A stretch of DNA of 64,000 nucleotides from Streptomyces sp. NBC_01707 (GCF_041438805.1 NZ_CP109190.1:7626001-7690000), one strand, 5' to 3'. Shown: positions 45,387-54,653, numbered from the stretch's first letter. The notes: generated by a model not told the origin, from the sequence alone. Program-made: numbers and translations.

Positions 45387-46781
45387 ATGAAGGCCCACGA
45401 CGGCATGTACATCGGCGGGGAGTGGCGGCCCGCCGCAGGACGGGACACGATCGCGGTCGTGAACCCGGCGGACGAGCAGGTCATCGCCCATGTACCGGCC
45501 GGAACCGCCGAGGACGTCGACGCCGCGGTACAGGCCGCCCGAGCCGCCTTCCCCGGCTGGGCCGCCACCCCGCCCGTCGAGCGCGCCGCGCGGATCGCCG
45601 CCCTGCGCGATGTCCTGGTGGCCCGCCAGGGCGAGATCGCCGCCACCGTCACCGCCGAACTCGGCGCACCGCTCCCGCTGTCGCAGGCGGTGCACGCCGG
45701 TGTGCCGGTCCTGGTCGCCGGTTCGTACGCGGAACTTGCCGCGTCGTACCCGTTCGAGGAGAAGCACGGCAACTCCACCGTCCTGCTGGAGGCCGTGGGT
45801 GTCGTCGGGGCGATCACCCCGTGGAACTACCCGCTGCACCAGATCGTCGCCAAGGTGGCTCCGGCACTCGCGGCAGGCTGCACGATCGTCCTCAAGCCCG
45901 CCGAGGACACCCCGCTGACCGCACAGCTCTTCGCCGAGGCGACCGAGGAGGCCGGCCTGCCCGCCGGTGTCTTCAACCTGGTCACCGGCCTCGGCCCGGT
46001 CGCCGGACAGGCCCTCGCCGCGCACGAGGACGTCGACCTGGTCTCGTTCACCGGCTCCACCGCCGTCGGGAAGCAGATCGGCGCCACCGCGGGCGGCGCG
46101 GTCAAGCGCGTCGCGCTGGAGCTCGGCGGCAAGTCCGCCAACGTCATCCTGCCCTCGGCCGATCTGGCCAAGGCCGTCAACGTCGGCGTCGCCAACGTGA
46201 TGTCCAACTCCGGCCAGACGTGCAGCGCCTGGACGAGGATGCTCGTCGACGGCGAGCGGTACGAGGAAGCCGTCGCGCTCGCCGCCGCGGCGGTCGCCAA
46301 GTACGTACCGGGGGAGCGGGTCGGCCCCGTCGTCAACGCCAAGCAGCAGGCCCGGGTGCGCGGTTACATCGAGAAGGGCATCGAGGAGGGTGCGCGGCTC
46401 GTCGCCGGTGGCCCCGAGGCCCCGCTCCCGACCGGTTACTACGTAAGCCCCACCGTGTTCGCCGATGTCACCCCGGAGATGACGATCGCCCAGGAGGAGA
46501 TCTTCGGCCCGGTCATATCGATCCTGAAGTACGAGGACGAGGACGACGCGCTCCGGATCGCCAACGGCACGGTGTACGGGCTCGCGGGCGCCGTCTGGGC
46601 CGCCGACGACGCGGAAGCCGTCGCCTTCGCCCGGCGGATGGAGACCGGACAGGTCGACATCAACGGCGGCCGGTTCAACCCGATCGCCCCGTTCGGCGGC
46701 TACAAGCAGTCCGGCGTCGGCCGCGAGCTCGGTCCGCACGGCCTCGGTGAGTATCTCCAGACCAAGTCCCTCCAGTTCTGA
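45387..46781 (+). CDS. NAD(P)-dependent aldehyde dehydrogenase
   Basis: A 464-residue cytoplasmic enzyme that oxidises an aldehyde to the acid. The general base is Glu245 (ELGGKS) and the nucleophile Cys279 (SGQTCSAW); [16 protein letters not shown] and EEIFGPV are the usual cofactor and structural motifs. GGGAGGA precedes ATG 45387 by 6 nt. The alcohol dehydrogenase gene follows after 40 bp, so the pair would take an alcohol to an acid. A palindromic operator lies upstream. Confidence 0.95.
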   Translation: MKAHDGMYIGGEWRPAAGRDTIAVVNPADEQVIAHVPAGTAEDVDAAVQAARAAFPGWAATPPVERAARIAALRDVLVARQGEIAATVTAELGAPLPLSQAVHAGVPVLVAGSYAELAASYPFEEKHGNSTVLLEAVGVVGAITPWNYPLHQIVAKVAPALAAGCTIVLKPAEDTPLTAQLFAEATEEAGLPAGVFNLVTGLGPVAGQALAAHEDVDLVSFTGSTAVGKQIGATAGGAVKRVALELGGKSANVILPSADLAKAVNVGVANVMSNSGQTCSAWTRMLVDGERYEEAVALAAAAVAKYVPGERVGPVVNAKQQARVRGYIEKGIEEGARLVAGGPEAPLPTGYYVSPTVFADVTPEMTIAQEEIFGPVISILKYEDEDDALRIANGTVYGLAGAVWAADDAEAVAFARRMETGQVDINGGRFNPIAPFGGYKQSGVGRELGPHGLGEYLQTKSLQF

Positions 46782-46821
46782 ACCGTCCCCGATGCACCCC
46801 CGATCAGCAAGGAGCCGGTCC

Positions 46822-47901
46822 GTGGTCCGCGCCGCCGTACTGCCCGCCGTCGGAGCTCCCCTGGAGGTCACCGACATCGAACTCCCGGAGCCCGGACCCG
46901 GCCAGGTGAGGATCCGACTCGCCGCCGCCGGGGTCTGCCACTCCGACCTGTCCCTGTCCGACGGCACCATGCGGGTGCCCGTCCCCGCCGTCCTCGGCCA
47001 TGAGGGAGCGGGCACCGTCCTCTCCGTGGGCGAGGGCGTCACCCACGTGGCGCCGGGTGACGGCGTCGTACTCAACTGGGCGCCTTCCTGCGGCAGCTGC
47101 CACCATTGCGGGATCGGTGAGGTCTGGCTGTGCGCCGACGCGCTGACGGGTGCGGGCAACATCCACGCCCGAACCGCCGACGGCACCGAACTCCACCCCG
47201 GTCTGAACGTCGCGGCGTTCGCCCAGGAGACGGTCGTCGCCGCGAACTGTGCACTGCCCGCCCCGGCCGGCATCCCGCTGACCGACGCCGCCCTGCTCGG
47301 CTGCGCGGTTCTCACCGGATACGGCGCCGTCCACCACAGCGCCCGGGTCCGGGCCGGCGAGACGGTCGTCGTCTTCGGTATCGGTGGCGTCGGCCTGGCC
47401 GTGCTCCAGTCCGCCCGTATCGCCGGAGCCTCCAAGGTCATCGCCGTCGATGTCTCCCCGGAGAAGGAGGAGCTCGCCCGCCGGGCCGGCGCCACCGACT
47501 ACGTCGTCGCCTCCGACACCACGCCGCGCGCGATCCGCAGGCTCACCGGCGGGCAGGGCGCGGACGTCGCAGTCGAGTGCGTCGGCCGGCCCGCCACCAT
47601 CCGCGGCGCCTGGGACTCCACCCGGCGTGGCGGCCGCACCACCGTCGTCGGCATCGGCGGCAAGGACCAGCAGGTGACCTTCAACGCCCTGGAGATCTTC
47701 CACTGGGGCCGCTCGCTGACCGGTTGCGTCTACGGGAACAGTGACCCCGCCCGCGATCTGCCCGTACTCGCCGAGCACATCCGGGCCGGCAGGTTCGACC
47801 TCTCCATGATGGTCACCGAACGGATCGCGCTGGACGGCATCCCGGCGGCCTTCGACAACATGATCGCGGGCAAGGGCGGACGGGCCCTGGTGGTCTTCTA
47901 G
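46822..47901 (+). CDS. Zinc-dependent alcohol dehydrogenase (class III-like MDR)
   Basis: A 359-residue medium-chain dehydrogenase. Catalytic zinc ligands are in GVCHSD and GHEGAG, the structural zinc cysteines in CGSCHHCGIGEVWLC, and the Rossmann motif is GIGGVGLA. It resembles mycothiol- or NAD-dependent enzymes of the AdhD/Zn type. GTG at 46822 is chosen because AAGGAG lies 7 nt upstream; an ATG at 46792 is possible. A strong hairpin follows. Substrate unknown. Confidence 0.92.
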   Translation: MVRAAVLPAVGAPLEVTDIELPEPGPGQVRIRLAAAGVCHSDLSLSDGTMRVPVPAVLGHEGAGTVLSVGEGVTHVAPGDGVVLNWAPSCGSCHHCGIGEVWLCADALTGAGNIHARTADGTELHPGLNVAAFAQETVVAANCALPAPAGIPLTDAALLGCAVLTGYGAVHHSARVRAGETVVVFGIGGVGLAVLQSARIAGASKVIAVDVSPEKEELARRAGATDYVVASDTTPRAIRRLTGGQGADVAVECVGRPATIRGAWDSTRRGGRTTVVGIGGKDQQVTFNALEIFHWGRSLTGCVYGNSDPARDLPVLAEHIRAGRFDLSMMVTERIALDGIPAAFDNMIAGKGGRALVVF

Positions 47902-47918
47902 CCGATGCCCGGAAGAGA

Positions 47919-47946
47919 CCCCGGCCGCCCTTGGCGGCGGCCGGGG
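47919..47946 (+). terminator. Hairpin terminator of the aldehyde/alcohol dehydrogenase operon
   Basis: CCCCGGCCGCC pairs perfectly with GGCGGCCGGGG across a 6-nt loop, 17 nt after the stop. Confidence 0.85.
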
Positions 47947-48024
47947 ATTCCGGCGTGCCCGGCCCTTCCTCATCGCGGTCGTCTGAGTGTCATGTGAAGG
48001 TAAAAACTCCTGCTGCACGACCCG

Positions 48025-48054
48025 TTGACCGGCATACCGTCCGGTCAGTACGGT
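48025..48054 (+). promoter_or_regulatory. Promoter of the MHS transporter with embedded TetR-type site
   Basis: TTGACC (48025-48030) and TACGGT (48049-48054) are 18 bp apart. Between them lies ATACCGTCCGGTCAGT, with the palindromic core ACCG-TC-CGGT. This is the form of many TetR operators. The start codon is about 65 bp downstream. Confidence 0.55.
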
Positions 48055-48118
48055 CCCGGGACCCGGCGGATCAGCCCGTCGGGCACCCCGTCCCCCGCAC
48101 CCACCGGAGTGTGCACGC

Positions 48119-49456
48119 ATGGACACGTCACCATCCGCCGGCCCGGGCACCACCCATACCGTCACGACCCCCACCGAGACCCGGGCCCGCCGCAAGGTGG
48201 CCACCGCCGCGGCGCTCGCGTCCGCGGTGGAGTGGTACGACTACTTCGTCTTCGGCATCGCCGCCGCCCTGGTCCTCGGAGACCTCTACTTCCCCGCGGG
48301 CAGCGGCTCCGCCGGTGTCCTCGCCGCGTTCGCGACCTTCGCCGTGGGCTTCCTGGCCCGTCCGCTCGGCGGCATCATCGCGGGCCAGCTCGGCGACAAG
48401 CGCGGTCGCAAACCCATGCTGGTCCTCGCGCTCACCCTGATGGGCGTCGCCACCACGGGCATCGGCCTGCTCCCCACGTACGAGACGATCGGTATCGCCG
48501 CTCCGGTGCTGCTCGTCACCCTGCGCATCGTCCAGGGCATCGCGGTCGGTGCCCAGTGGGGCGGCGCCATGCTGATGGCCACCGAATACGCCCCCGAGGG
48601 CAAGCGCGGTGTCTACGGAAGCCTCGTCCAACTCGGCGTCCCCATCGGTGTGGTGACCGCCAACACCGTCTTCCTCGCCGCCGGGGCCCTCACCGACGAC
48701 AGCGAGTTCGCCGCCTGGGGCTGGCGGGTGCCGTTCCTGGTCGGCCTGCTGGTCCTGGTCCTCGCCTGGTACATCCACACGCGTGTCGAGGAGACCCCCG
48801 AGTTCCGTGAGGCGGAGAAGGAACTGGCCGAGCAGGAGGCGAGCCGCTCCGCGCGCTCGCCGCTGCGCACCGTCGTGCGGGAGCACCTCGGCACGGTCTT
48901 CCTCGCGGGCGGCTCGTTCGCCGTGAACACCGCGACGTTCTACATCATCATCACCGGAGTCCTGGACTACACGACCCGTGAGCTCGGCATGAAGCGCGAA
49001 GCCGTGCTCATGGTCTCGCTCTGCATCAGCCTCACCCAACTCGTCCTGATACCGGCGTCGGCGGCGCTGTCCGACCGCATCGGGCGGATTCGGATCTACG
49101 CGCTGGGGGCGGCCGGTCTCGCCGTGTGGGCGGTGCCGATGTTCCTGCTCATCGACACCAAGTCACTGCTCTGGATGGCCGTCGGCACCTTTGTCACCAG
49201 CTGTTTCCTCAGCATCATGTACGGGCCGCAGGCGGCGTTGTTCGCCGAGCTGTTCACGGCCGAGATGCGCTACACCGGCGCCTCGCTCGGCTACCAGATC
49301 GCGGCGGTGTTCGGCGGCGGCCTCGCCCCGTTCGTGATGGTGCTGCTGCTGGAGGCGACGGGCACGTCGATGGCGGTGGCGGCCTACATCATCGGCCTGG
49401 CGGTCATCGCCCTGGTTTCCATCAAGGTCCTTGCAGGACGGGCGAGTTCACGCTGA
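48119..49456 (+). CDS. MFS transporter of the metabolite:H+ symporter (MHS) family
   Basis: A 445-residue permease with 12 helices. SAVEWYDYFVFG at the start, GDKRGRKPML as the loop 2-3 motif, IVQGIAVGAQWGGAMLMATEY and SDRIGRIRIY are typical of MHS permeases for carboxylates and aromatic acids (ProP/ShiA group). It follows the dehydrogenase operon but has its own promoter. A terminator hairpin lies between its stop and the convergent ppk2 gene. Confidence 0.93.
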   Translation: MDTSPSAGPGTTHTVTTPTETRARRKVATAAALASAVEWYDYFVFGIAAALVLGDLYFPAGSGSAGVLAAFATFAVGFLARPLGGIIAGQLGDKRGRKPMLVLALTLMGVATTGIGLLPTYETIGIAAPVLLVTLRIVQGIAVGAQWGGAMLMATEYAPEGKRGVYGSLVQLGVPIGVVTANTVFLAAGALTDDSEFAAWGWRVPFLVGLLVLVLAWYIHTRVEETPEFREAEKELAEQEASRSARSPLRTVVREHLGTVFLAGGSFAVNTATFYIIITGVLDYTTRELGMKREAVLMVSLCISLTQLVLIPASAALSDRIGRIRIYALGAAGLAVWAVPMFLLIDTKSLLWMAVGTFVTSCFLSIMYGPQAALFAELFTAEMRYTGASLGYQIAAVFGGGLAPFVMVLLLEATGTSMAVAAYIIGLAVIALVSIKVLAGRASSR

Positions 49457-49477
49457 TCACGGCTCCCGGGCCCGGTC

Positions 49478-49519
49478 CGGCTCCGGCGCCGGTGGCTCCC
49501 CTCACCGGTCCCGGAGCCG
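49478..49519. terminator. Hairpin between convergent MHS transporter and PPK2 genes
   Basis: CGGCTCCGG (49478-49486) pairs with CCGGAGCCG (49511-49519); a CCGGTG/CACCGG inner pair extends the structure. It may stop both transcripts. Confidence 0.65.
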
Positions 49520-49625
49520 CCGCGCGCCGGACGGGAGGTGATCGCTGTGGACTCCCGCGGCACCTCGCGGCGATGGGACGGGTCGCAGGGGTTGCCGCTG
49601 CCGGGTGGTGTTGCGACCCCCGGGC

Positions 49626-50657
49626 TCACTCCGTCGGCCCGGCCCCCGACCGGTGCGTGGTGAGCAGCCGGGCATCCATCTCGCCCTGCTCGAAGAGCCG
49701 GGAGGCCGGGCCCACGATCAGCGGGTCCGGCTCGCGGACCACCGTCGTGTCCTTGTCCGGGTAGTCGAAGCGGTGCAGCACGTGCCGGATCGCCTCCAGC
49801 CTGGCCCGCTTCTTGTCGTTGCTCTTCACCACGGTCCAGGGCGCGTCCGCCGTGTCCGTGTGGAACAGCATCAGTTCCTTGGCCTCCGTGTACGCGTCCC
49901 ACTTGTCCAGCGAGGCGAGATCGACCGGGCTCAGCTTCCACTGCCGTACCGGGTCGATCTGGCGGATCATGAACCGGTTGCGCTGCTCGTTGCGGGAGAC
50001 GGAGAACCAGAACTTCACCAGGTGGATGCCGTCCCGGGCGAGCATCCGCTCGAAGCCCGGTGCCTGGTGCATGAATTCGAGGTACTCGCGGGTGGTGCAG
50101 AACCCCATCACCCGCTCCACGCCTGCCCGGTTGTACCAGGAACGGTCGAAGAGCACGATCTCCCCGGCGCTCGGCAGATGGGCCGTGTACCGCTGGAAGT
50201 ACCACTGCGTGCGTTCGCGTTCGGTGGGCTTCTCCAGCGCCACGACCCGTGCGCCACGGGGGTTGAGGTGCTCGGTGAAGCGGTTGATCGTGCCGCCCTT
50301 GCCGGCGGCGTCGCGACCCTCGAAGAGGATGACGAGCCGTTCGTTGCGCTCCTTCACCCAGTGCTGGAACTTGAGCAGCTCGATCTGCAGCGCGCGCTTG
50401 TCCTTCTCGTATGCCTTCCGCCCGAGCTTGTAGTTGTACGGATAGTCCTCGCGCCAGGCGTCGCGTGCCCGCCCGTCGGGCATCACCAGGACCGGGTCGT
50501 CGTCCCCGCCGTCGGTCACACCGAAGGCTTCGAGCTCGGCGCCACCGTGCCGGGCCGCCCACGCGAGGGCGGCCTCCCTGTGGTCAGCGTCGCCGGCAGC
50601 CTTGTTCCTCTTCTTCCGTCTCCTGCGGCTGCTCGGATCCTTGGCGCTCCGGGTCAT
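49626..50657 (-). CDS. ppk2: Polyphosphate kinase 2
   Basis: A 343-residue enzyme that transfers phosphate between polyphosphate and nucleotides, likely NDP or NMP. Walker A is EGRDAAGKGG, the lid motif follows in PTERERTQWYFQRY, and Walker B is FDRSWYNRAGVERVMG. The start at 50657 has GGAGGG at a 9-nt gap and is followed by a very basic stretch (RRRRKKRNK). Its first 74 bases lie inside the open frame of the upstream EamA gene, in another frame. It is the last gene of a same-strand set with ArsR and EamA. Confidence 0.94.
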   Translation of the reverse strand: MTRSAKDPSSRRRRKKRNKAAGDADHREAALAWAARHGGAELEAFGVTDGGDDDPVLVMPDGRARDAWREDYPYNYKLGRKAYEKDKRALQIELLKFQHWVKERNERLVILFEGRDAAGKGGTINRFTEHLNPRGARVVALEKPTERERTQWYFQRYTAHLPSAGEIVLFDRSWYNRAGVERVMGFCTTREYLEFMHQAPGFERMLARDGIHLVKFWFSVSRNEQRNRFMIRQIDPVRQWKLSPVDLASLDKWDAYTEAKELMLFHTDTADAPWTVVKSNDKKRARLEAIRHVLHRFDYPDKDTTVVREPDPLIVGPASRLFEQGEMDARLLTTHRSGAGPTE

Positions 50658-51615
50658 GACGGCGTCCCTCCACCGGATGTGCCCGACTCCTTCGGGTGCG
50701 TCCAGTCTGCGGACGCTTCCGGGAGACCGCCACCCCGGCCAGACAGAGCAGGCCACCACCGACCGTGAGTAGCGCGGGCACCTCGCCGAGCAGCAGCCAC
50801 GACATCAGCACCACCAGCGCGGGGACCGCATATGTGGTGGCGCCCATCCGTCCGGCAGTGGTGCGGGCGAGCGCATAGGCCCAGGTGGTGAAGGCCAGGG
50901 CGGTCGGGAAGACGCCGAGATAGACCATGTTCAGCGTCGCGGACACCGGGGCGTCGGCCGCCTCGGAGATCAGCACACCGGAGAACGGCAGACAGGCGAC
51001 CGTACCGACCACACAGCCGAACGCGGTGATCTGCAGCGCCGCGCCGTGCCGCAGCGCCGGCTTCTGGGCGACCACCCCGCCCGCGTACCCCATCGCCGCC
51101 AGCAGGCAGAGCACCACCCCGAGCACCGACGAACTCCCGTGCCCCGACATGGAGAGACCGACCACCGCGGCGCCCGCGAACGACACGGCCATCCCCGTCA
51201 GCAGCCTGCGCGGCAGCCCCTCGCCCAGCAGCCGCGCACCGAGCAGTGCGATCAGGATCGGGCCGATGTTCACGACCATGGCGGCCGTGCCCGCGTCGAC
51301 CTGCTGCTCACCCCAGTTGAGCACCACCATGTAGAGCCCGAACCAGAGGAGCCCGGACGTGACGATGCCCGGCCACGCCGCTCTGGACGGCAGCCCCTCA
51401 CGGCGTACCAGAAGGATCGCGCCGAGCGTCAGCGAACCCGCGAGCAGCCGGCCGAGCGCCAGTGCGCCGGGCGAGTAGGACTCACCTGCGCTGCGGATGG
51501 AGACGAAGGCGGAGGCCCACAGCACCACGGTGGTGCAGGCCGCGGCGATCGCCCGCCGGTCGCGGACCGCGGGTCCGGTGGCGGGCGCGGCGGAGGCGGG
51601 TATGGGTGTCGTCAT
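50584..51615 (-). CDS. EamA/DMT-family permease
   Basis: A 343-residue ten-helix transporter, with the two EamA repeats covering about 20-150 and 165-300. It probably exports amino acids or drugs. After the last helix (LLCLAGVAVSRKR) the frame runs on for about 45 polar residues (ending QETEEEEQGCRRR) into the coding region of ppk2, overlapping it by 74 nt in another frame. DMT proteins usually end about here, so the true stop may have been lost by mutation or the tail may be tolerated. Start at 51615; ArsR gene 33 bp upstream on the same strand. Confidence 0.9.
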   Translation of the reverse strand: MTTPIPASAAPATGPAVRDRRAIAAACTTVVLWASAFVSIRSAGESYSPGALALGRLLAGSLTLGAILLVRREGLPSRAAWPGIVTSGLLWFGLYMVVLNWGEQQVDAGTAAMVVNIGPILIALLGARLLGEGLPRRLLTGMAVSFAGAAVVGLSMSGHGSSSVLGVVLCLLAAMGYAGGVVAQKPALRHGAALQITAFGCVVGTVACLPFSGVLISEAADAPVSATLNMVYLGVFPTALAFTTWAYALARTTAGRMGATTYAVPALVVLMSWLLLGEVPALLTVGGGLLCLAGVAVSRKRPQTGRTRRSRAHPVEGRRHDPERQGSEQPQETEEEEQGCRRR

Positions 51616-51648
51616 GAGCCCGACTCTAAGCGGGGAACGGTTCGGCCT

Positions 51649-52368
51649 TCACCGAATTGTTTCCGGCTCGATTCCGAGCAGCTCGTGCAGCGCCCGCTCC
51701 CCGTCCCCGGTCGCCTTCACCGCTCGCCCGGACCCGATCCTCACGCACCAGCCGGCCTCCAGGGCGTGCCGGCACAGCGCGGCGCCCGCGGCCCCTGCCA
51801 GATGCGGTCTGCGCTCCGTCCAGTCCAGACAGCTGCGTACGAGGGGACGCCGCGTCCCGGTGTCCAGCCCGATGCCCAGCTCCGCGAACCAGCCGAGACC
51901 CGGGTCGGTGAGTGCGAAGCCGGTGTCCTGCCGCAGCAGTCCCCGCACGGTCATCGCGTCCGCGATCGCGATGCCGATCCGGCCCGCGAGGTGGTCGTAA
52001 CAGGTGCGTCCGCGGGCCAGTGCGCTGCTCGTGCTCGCCGCCCGCAGGGTCTGTGGCCGCTCCGCGTCGCCGGGTGCGGCCCCGGCGGCGAGATCCTCGA
52101 CGAGGTGGGCGGCCCGTTCGTCGGTGAGCCGCACATAGCGGTGGCGGCCCTGCCGCTCCTCGGTCAGCAGCCCCCCGGCGATCAGCTTCCCCAGGTGTTC
52201 GCTTGCGGTCGACGGTGCCACCGACGCGTGACGCGCCAGCTCACCCGCCGTCCAGGCGCGGCCGTCGAGCAGGGCCAGACAGAAGGAGGCGCGGGTCTCG
52301 TCGGCGAGGAGCGCGGCCAGGGCGGCGAGGCGGGGTGCGACCGGGTCGTGGGGTGCCATGCGTGCCAT
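51649..52368 (-). CDS. ArsR-type winged-helix regulator
   Basis: A 239-residue regulator. The N-terminal winged helix (about 10-95) shows LAALLADETRASFCLALLDGR, ELARHASVAPSTASEHLGKLIAGGLL and RQGRHRYVRL, the usual ArsR/SmtB pattern without the metal-binding CxC. The C-terminal 140 residues contain C..H-rich motifs (GRTCYDHLAGRIG, ALCRHALEAGWC) common in regulators paired with DMT exporters. It starts at 52368 (an alternative ATG is at 52359). Probably represses or activates the EamA gene downstream. Confidence 0.88.
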   Translation of the reverse strand: MARMAPHDPVAPRLAALAALLADETRASFCLALLDGRAWTAGELARHASVAPSTASEHLGKLIAGGLLTEERQGRHRYVRLTDERAAHLVEDLAAGAAPGDAERPQTLRAASTSSALARGRTCYDHLAGRIGIAIADAMTVRGLLRQDTGFALTDPGLGWFAELGIGLDTGTRRPLVRSCLDWTERRPHLAGAAGAALCRHALEAGWCVRIGSGRAVKATGDGERALHELLGIEPETIR

Positions 52369-52382
52369 GTACCCAGGATGCG

Positions 52383-53057
52383 TCAGGAACGCTTCGGCGC
52401 CGGCCGAACCGTGTGCGCGGCGGGCCCCTGCTCGTACTGCAGGGCGAGGCCGTCGAGCAACGCCCGCAGTCCGGTCTCGAACGCGCCCTCGTCGACCTGC
52501 TGACGGCGGTCGGCCAGCAGGTGGGCCTGGCCGAGGTGCGGATAGTCGGCGGGGTCGTACGCCGTCTCGTCGTCGACGAAGCCGCGCGCGAACGAGCCCA
52601 GCGCCGAGCCGGTGATGAAGTACCGCATCAGTGCCCCGATGTACGTGGCCTGGGCGGGCGGCCAGCCCGCGCGGACCATCGCACCGAACGCCGCGTCGGC
52701 GACCCGCAGCCCGGCCGGACGGCGGCCGGGGCCCTGGGCCAGCACCGGGACGATGTGCGGGTGCTCGGCGAGCGCCGCCCGATAGGAGACCGCCCAGTCG
52801 TGCAGGGCGTCCTGCCAGCCGCGGCCGTCGGACTCGTCGAACATCGACAGATCGACCTGCGCGGACACGGCGTCCGCGACCGCATCCAGGATCTCGTCCT
52901 TGTTGCGGAAGTGGTTGTAGAGCGAGGGTCCGCTGACCCCGAGTTCGGCCGCGAGCCGACGGGTGGAGACGGCGTCGAGCCCCTCGGCGTCCACGAGCGC
53001 GCTCGCCGCCTCGACGATGCGGTCTCTGCTGAGGAGGGGCTTGCGCGGTCGGGCCAT
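52383..53057 (-). CDS. TetR-family regulator divergent from acyl-CoA dehydrogenase
   Basis: A 224-residue repressor. The HTH (about 10-55) reads IVEAASALVDAEGLDAVSTRRLA then VSGPSLYNHFRNKDEIL, with a TetR_C_1-type C-terminal domain. The start at 53057 is preferred; an ATG 9 nt upstream is possible. The divergent 66-bp gap holds a palindrome at 53086-53104 that recurs in front of the aldehyde dehydrogenase gene at 45.3 kb, so both operons may share this regulator. Confidence 0.9.
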   Translation of the reverse strand: MARPRKPLLSRDRIVEAASALVDAEGLDAVSTRRLAAELGVSGPSLYNHFRNKDEILDAVADAVSAQVDLSMFDESDGRGWQDALHDWAVSYRAALAEHPHIVPVLAQGPGRRPAGLRVADAAFGAMVRAGWPPAQATYIGALMRYFITGSALGSFARGFVDDETAYDPADYPHLGQAHLLADRRQQVDEGAFETGLRALLDGLALQYEQGPAAHTVRPAPKRS

Positions 53058-53085
53058 GCGGCACATAGTAGGGCCTGCGAACGTA

Positions 53086-53104
53086 AAACTAGCAGTGCTA
53101 ATTA
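53086..53104. promoter_or_regulatory. TetR-type palindrome in the tetR / acyl-CoA dehydrogenase gap
   Basis: AAACTAGCAGTGCTAATTA contains TAGCA-G-TGCTA as its centre. It aligns with the site at 45322-45340 (AAACTA-C-GCTA-TT skeleton). It lies 20 bp before the dehydrogenase ATG and 28 bp before the TetR start. Confidence 0.75.
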
Positions 53105-53123
53105 AAAGTGGGAGAACCGAAGG

Positions 53124-54275
53124 ATGAACCTGGAGCTCAGCGAGGAGCAGGAAGCCGTCCGGCAGCTCGCCAAGGACTTCGTCGCCCGCGAGATCACCCC
53201 GCATGTCGTCGAGTGGGACCGCGCCGAGAATGTCGACAGATCGATCGTCAAGAAACTGGGTTCCCTCGGCTTCCTCGGGCTGACCGTCCCCGAGGAGTAC
53301 GGCGGCTCGGGCGGCGACCACCTGGCGTACTGCCTGGTCACCGAGGAACTCGGCCGCGGCGACTCCTCGGTCCGCGGCATCGTCTCGGTGTCCCTGGGGC
53401 TGGTCGCCAAGACCGTCGCCACCTGGGGCGACGAGGAGCAGAAGCGGCAGTGGCTGCCCCGGCTCACCGCGGGCGAGGCGATCGGCTGCTTCGGCCTCAC
53501 CGAACCCGGCACCGGCTCGGACGCCGGGAACCTGACGACGAAGGCCGTCCGCGACGGCGACTCGTATGTCATCAGCGGCACCAAGATGTTCATCACCAAC
53601 GGCACCTGGGCCGACGTCGTGCTGCTCTTCGCCCGCACCGGCGACACCCCCGGCCACAAGGGCATATCCGCATTCCTGGTGCCCACCGACACTCCCGGCC
53701 TCACCCGCCGCACCATCCACGGCAAGCTCGGTCTGCGCGGCCAGGCCACTGCCGAAGTGGTCCTGGAGGACGTCCGCGTCCCCGCCACCACGCTCCTGGG
53801 CCCCGAGGGCAAGGGCTTCTCCATCGCCATGTCCGCCCTCGCCAAGGGTCGGATGTCGGTCGCGGCCGGGTGCGTCGGCATCGCACAGGCCGCCCTCGAC
53901 GCCGCTGTGGGCTACGCCGGCGAACGCGAGCAGTTCGGCAAGTCCATCGCGAGCTACCAGCTCGTCCAGGAACTGATCAGTGACATCGCGGTGGACGTGG
54001 ACGCCGCCCGGCTGCTGACCTGGCGGGTCGCCGACCTGATCGACCGCGGCGAGGACTTCGCCACCGCGGCGTCCAAGGCGAAGCTCTTCGCCTCCGAGGC
54101 CGCCGTCCGCGCGGCCAACAACGCCCTGCAGGTCTTCGGCGGCTACGGCTACATCGACGAGTACCCGGTCGGCAAGCTGCTGCGCGACGCCCGTGTGATG
54201 ACGCTCTACGAAGGCACCAGCCAGATCCAGAAGCTGATCATCGGCCGTGCGCTGACGGGGGTCTCCGCCTTCTGA
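53124..54275 (+). CDS. Acyl-CoA dehydrogenase
   Basis: A 383-residue FAD enzyme for fatty-acid or branched-chain acyl-CoA oxidation. It has FGLTEPGTGSD, ISGTKMFITNG, REQFGKSIASYQLVQ and a catalytic Glu363 in LYEGTSQIQKLIIGR. The protein is close in size and motifs to isovaleryl/short-chain enzymes. The divergent TetR and the palindrome directly before the ATG suggest induction by an acyl-CoA. Confidence 0.95.
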   Translation: MNLELSEEQEAVRQLAKDFVAREITPHVVEWDRAENVDRSIVKKLGSLGFLGLTVPEEYGGSGGDHLAYCLVTEELGRGDSSVRGIVSVSLGLVAKTVATWGDEEQKRQWLPRLTAGEAIGCFGLTEPGTGSDAGNLTTKAVRDGDSYVISGTKMFITNGTWADVVLLFARTGDTPGHKGISAFLVPTDTPGLTRRTIHGKLGLRGQATAEVVLEDVRVPATTLLGPEGKGFSIAMSALAKGRMSVAAGCVGIAQAALDAAVGYAGEREQFGKSIASYQLVQELISDIAVDVDAARLLTWRVADLIDRGEDFATAASKAKLFASEAAVRAANNALQVFGGYGYIDEYPVGKLLRDARVMTLYEGTSQIQKLIIGRALTGVSAF

Positions 54276-54362
54276 GCCGTCCCACCCCGGCGGGCGGCTG
54301 AGTACGGGGGATGAGTACGGAGGCGGATGTGCCGGGCCCCGCGGCGGCCGATGCTGTCCACC

Positions 54363-54653
54363 ATGAGTGAGACGACATCGGTCAAGCAGCAGAGCACCGC
54401 AGCCTTCTACGGACAGGCCGTCGCATCCTTCGGGGTGGCGTCGGGTGCGGTGGCCCTCGGTATCTACTTCCTCGACGCGAACGCCTGGGTGCGGGGATTC
54501 CTCGCCATCGGCGTCCTCTACCTCGTCACGTCCTGCTTCACCCTCGCCAAGGTCATCCGGGACCGCCAGGAGGCGGGGCAGCTCATCAGCCGGGTCGACC
54601 AGGCCCGGCTGGAGAAGATCCTCGCCGAGCACGACCCCTTCCAGAAGCTCTGA
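54363..54653 (+). CDS. YiaA/YiaB-type inner membrane protein
   Basis: A 96-residue membrane protein. Two hydrophobic helices (SFGVASGAVALGIYFLDA and GFLAIGVLYLVTSCFTLAKVIRD) match the YiaAB two-helix domain, followed by a polar tail with QLISRVDQARLEK. The ATG at 54363 is preferred; an in-frame ATG at 54351 is possible. Function unknown. The gene lies between the acyl-CoA dehydrogenase and a TetR gene. Confidence 0.85.
   Translation: MSETTSVKQQSTAAFYGQAVASFGVASGAVALGIYFLDANAWVRGFLAIGVLYLVTSCFTLAKVIRDRQEAGQLISRVDQARLEKILAEHDPFQKL

Noticed and set aside
52383..54632. Long minus frame joining the TetR gene with sequence opposite the acyl-CoA dehydrogenase
   Set aside because: Only the part from 53057 downward matches TetR; the rest is antisense to a clear dehydrogenase.
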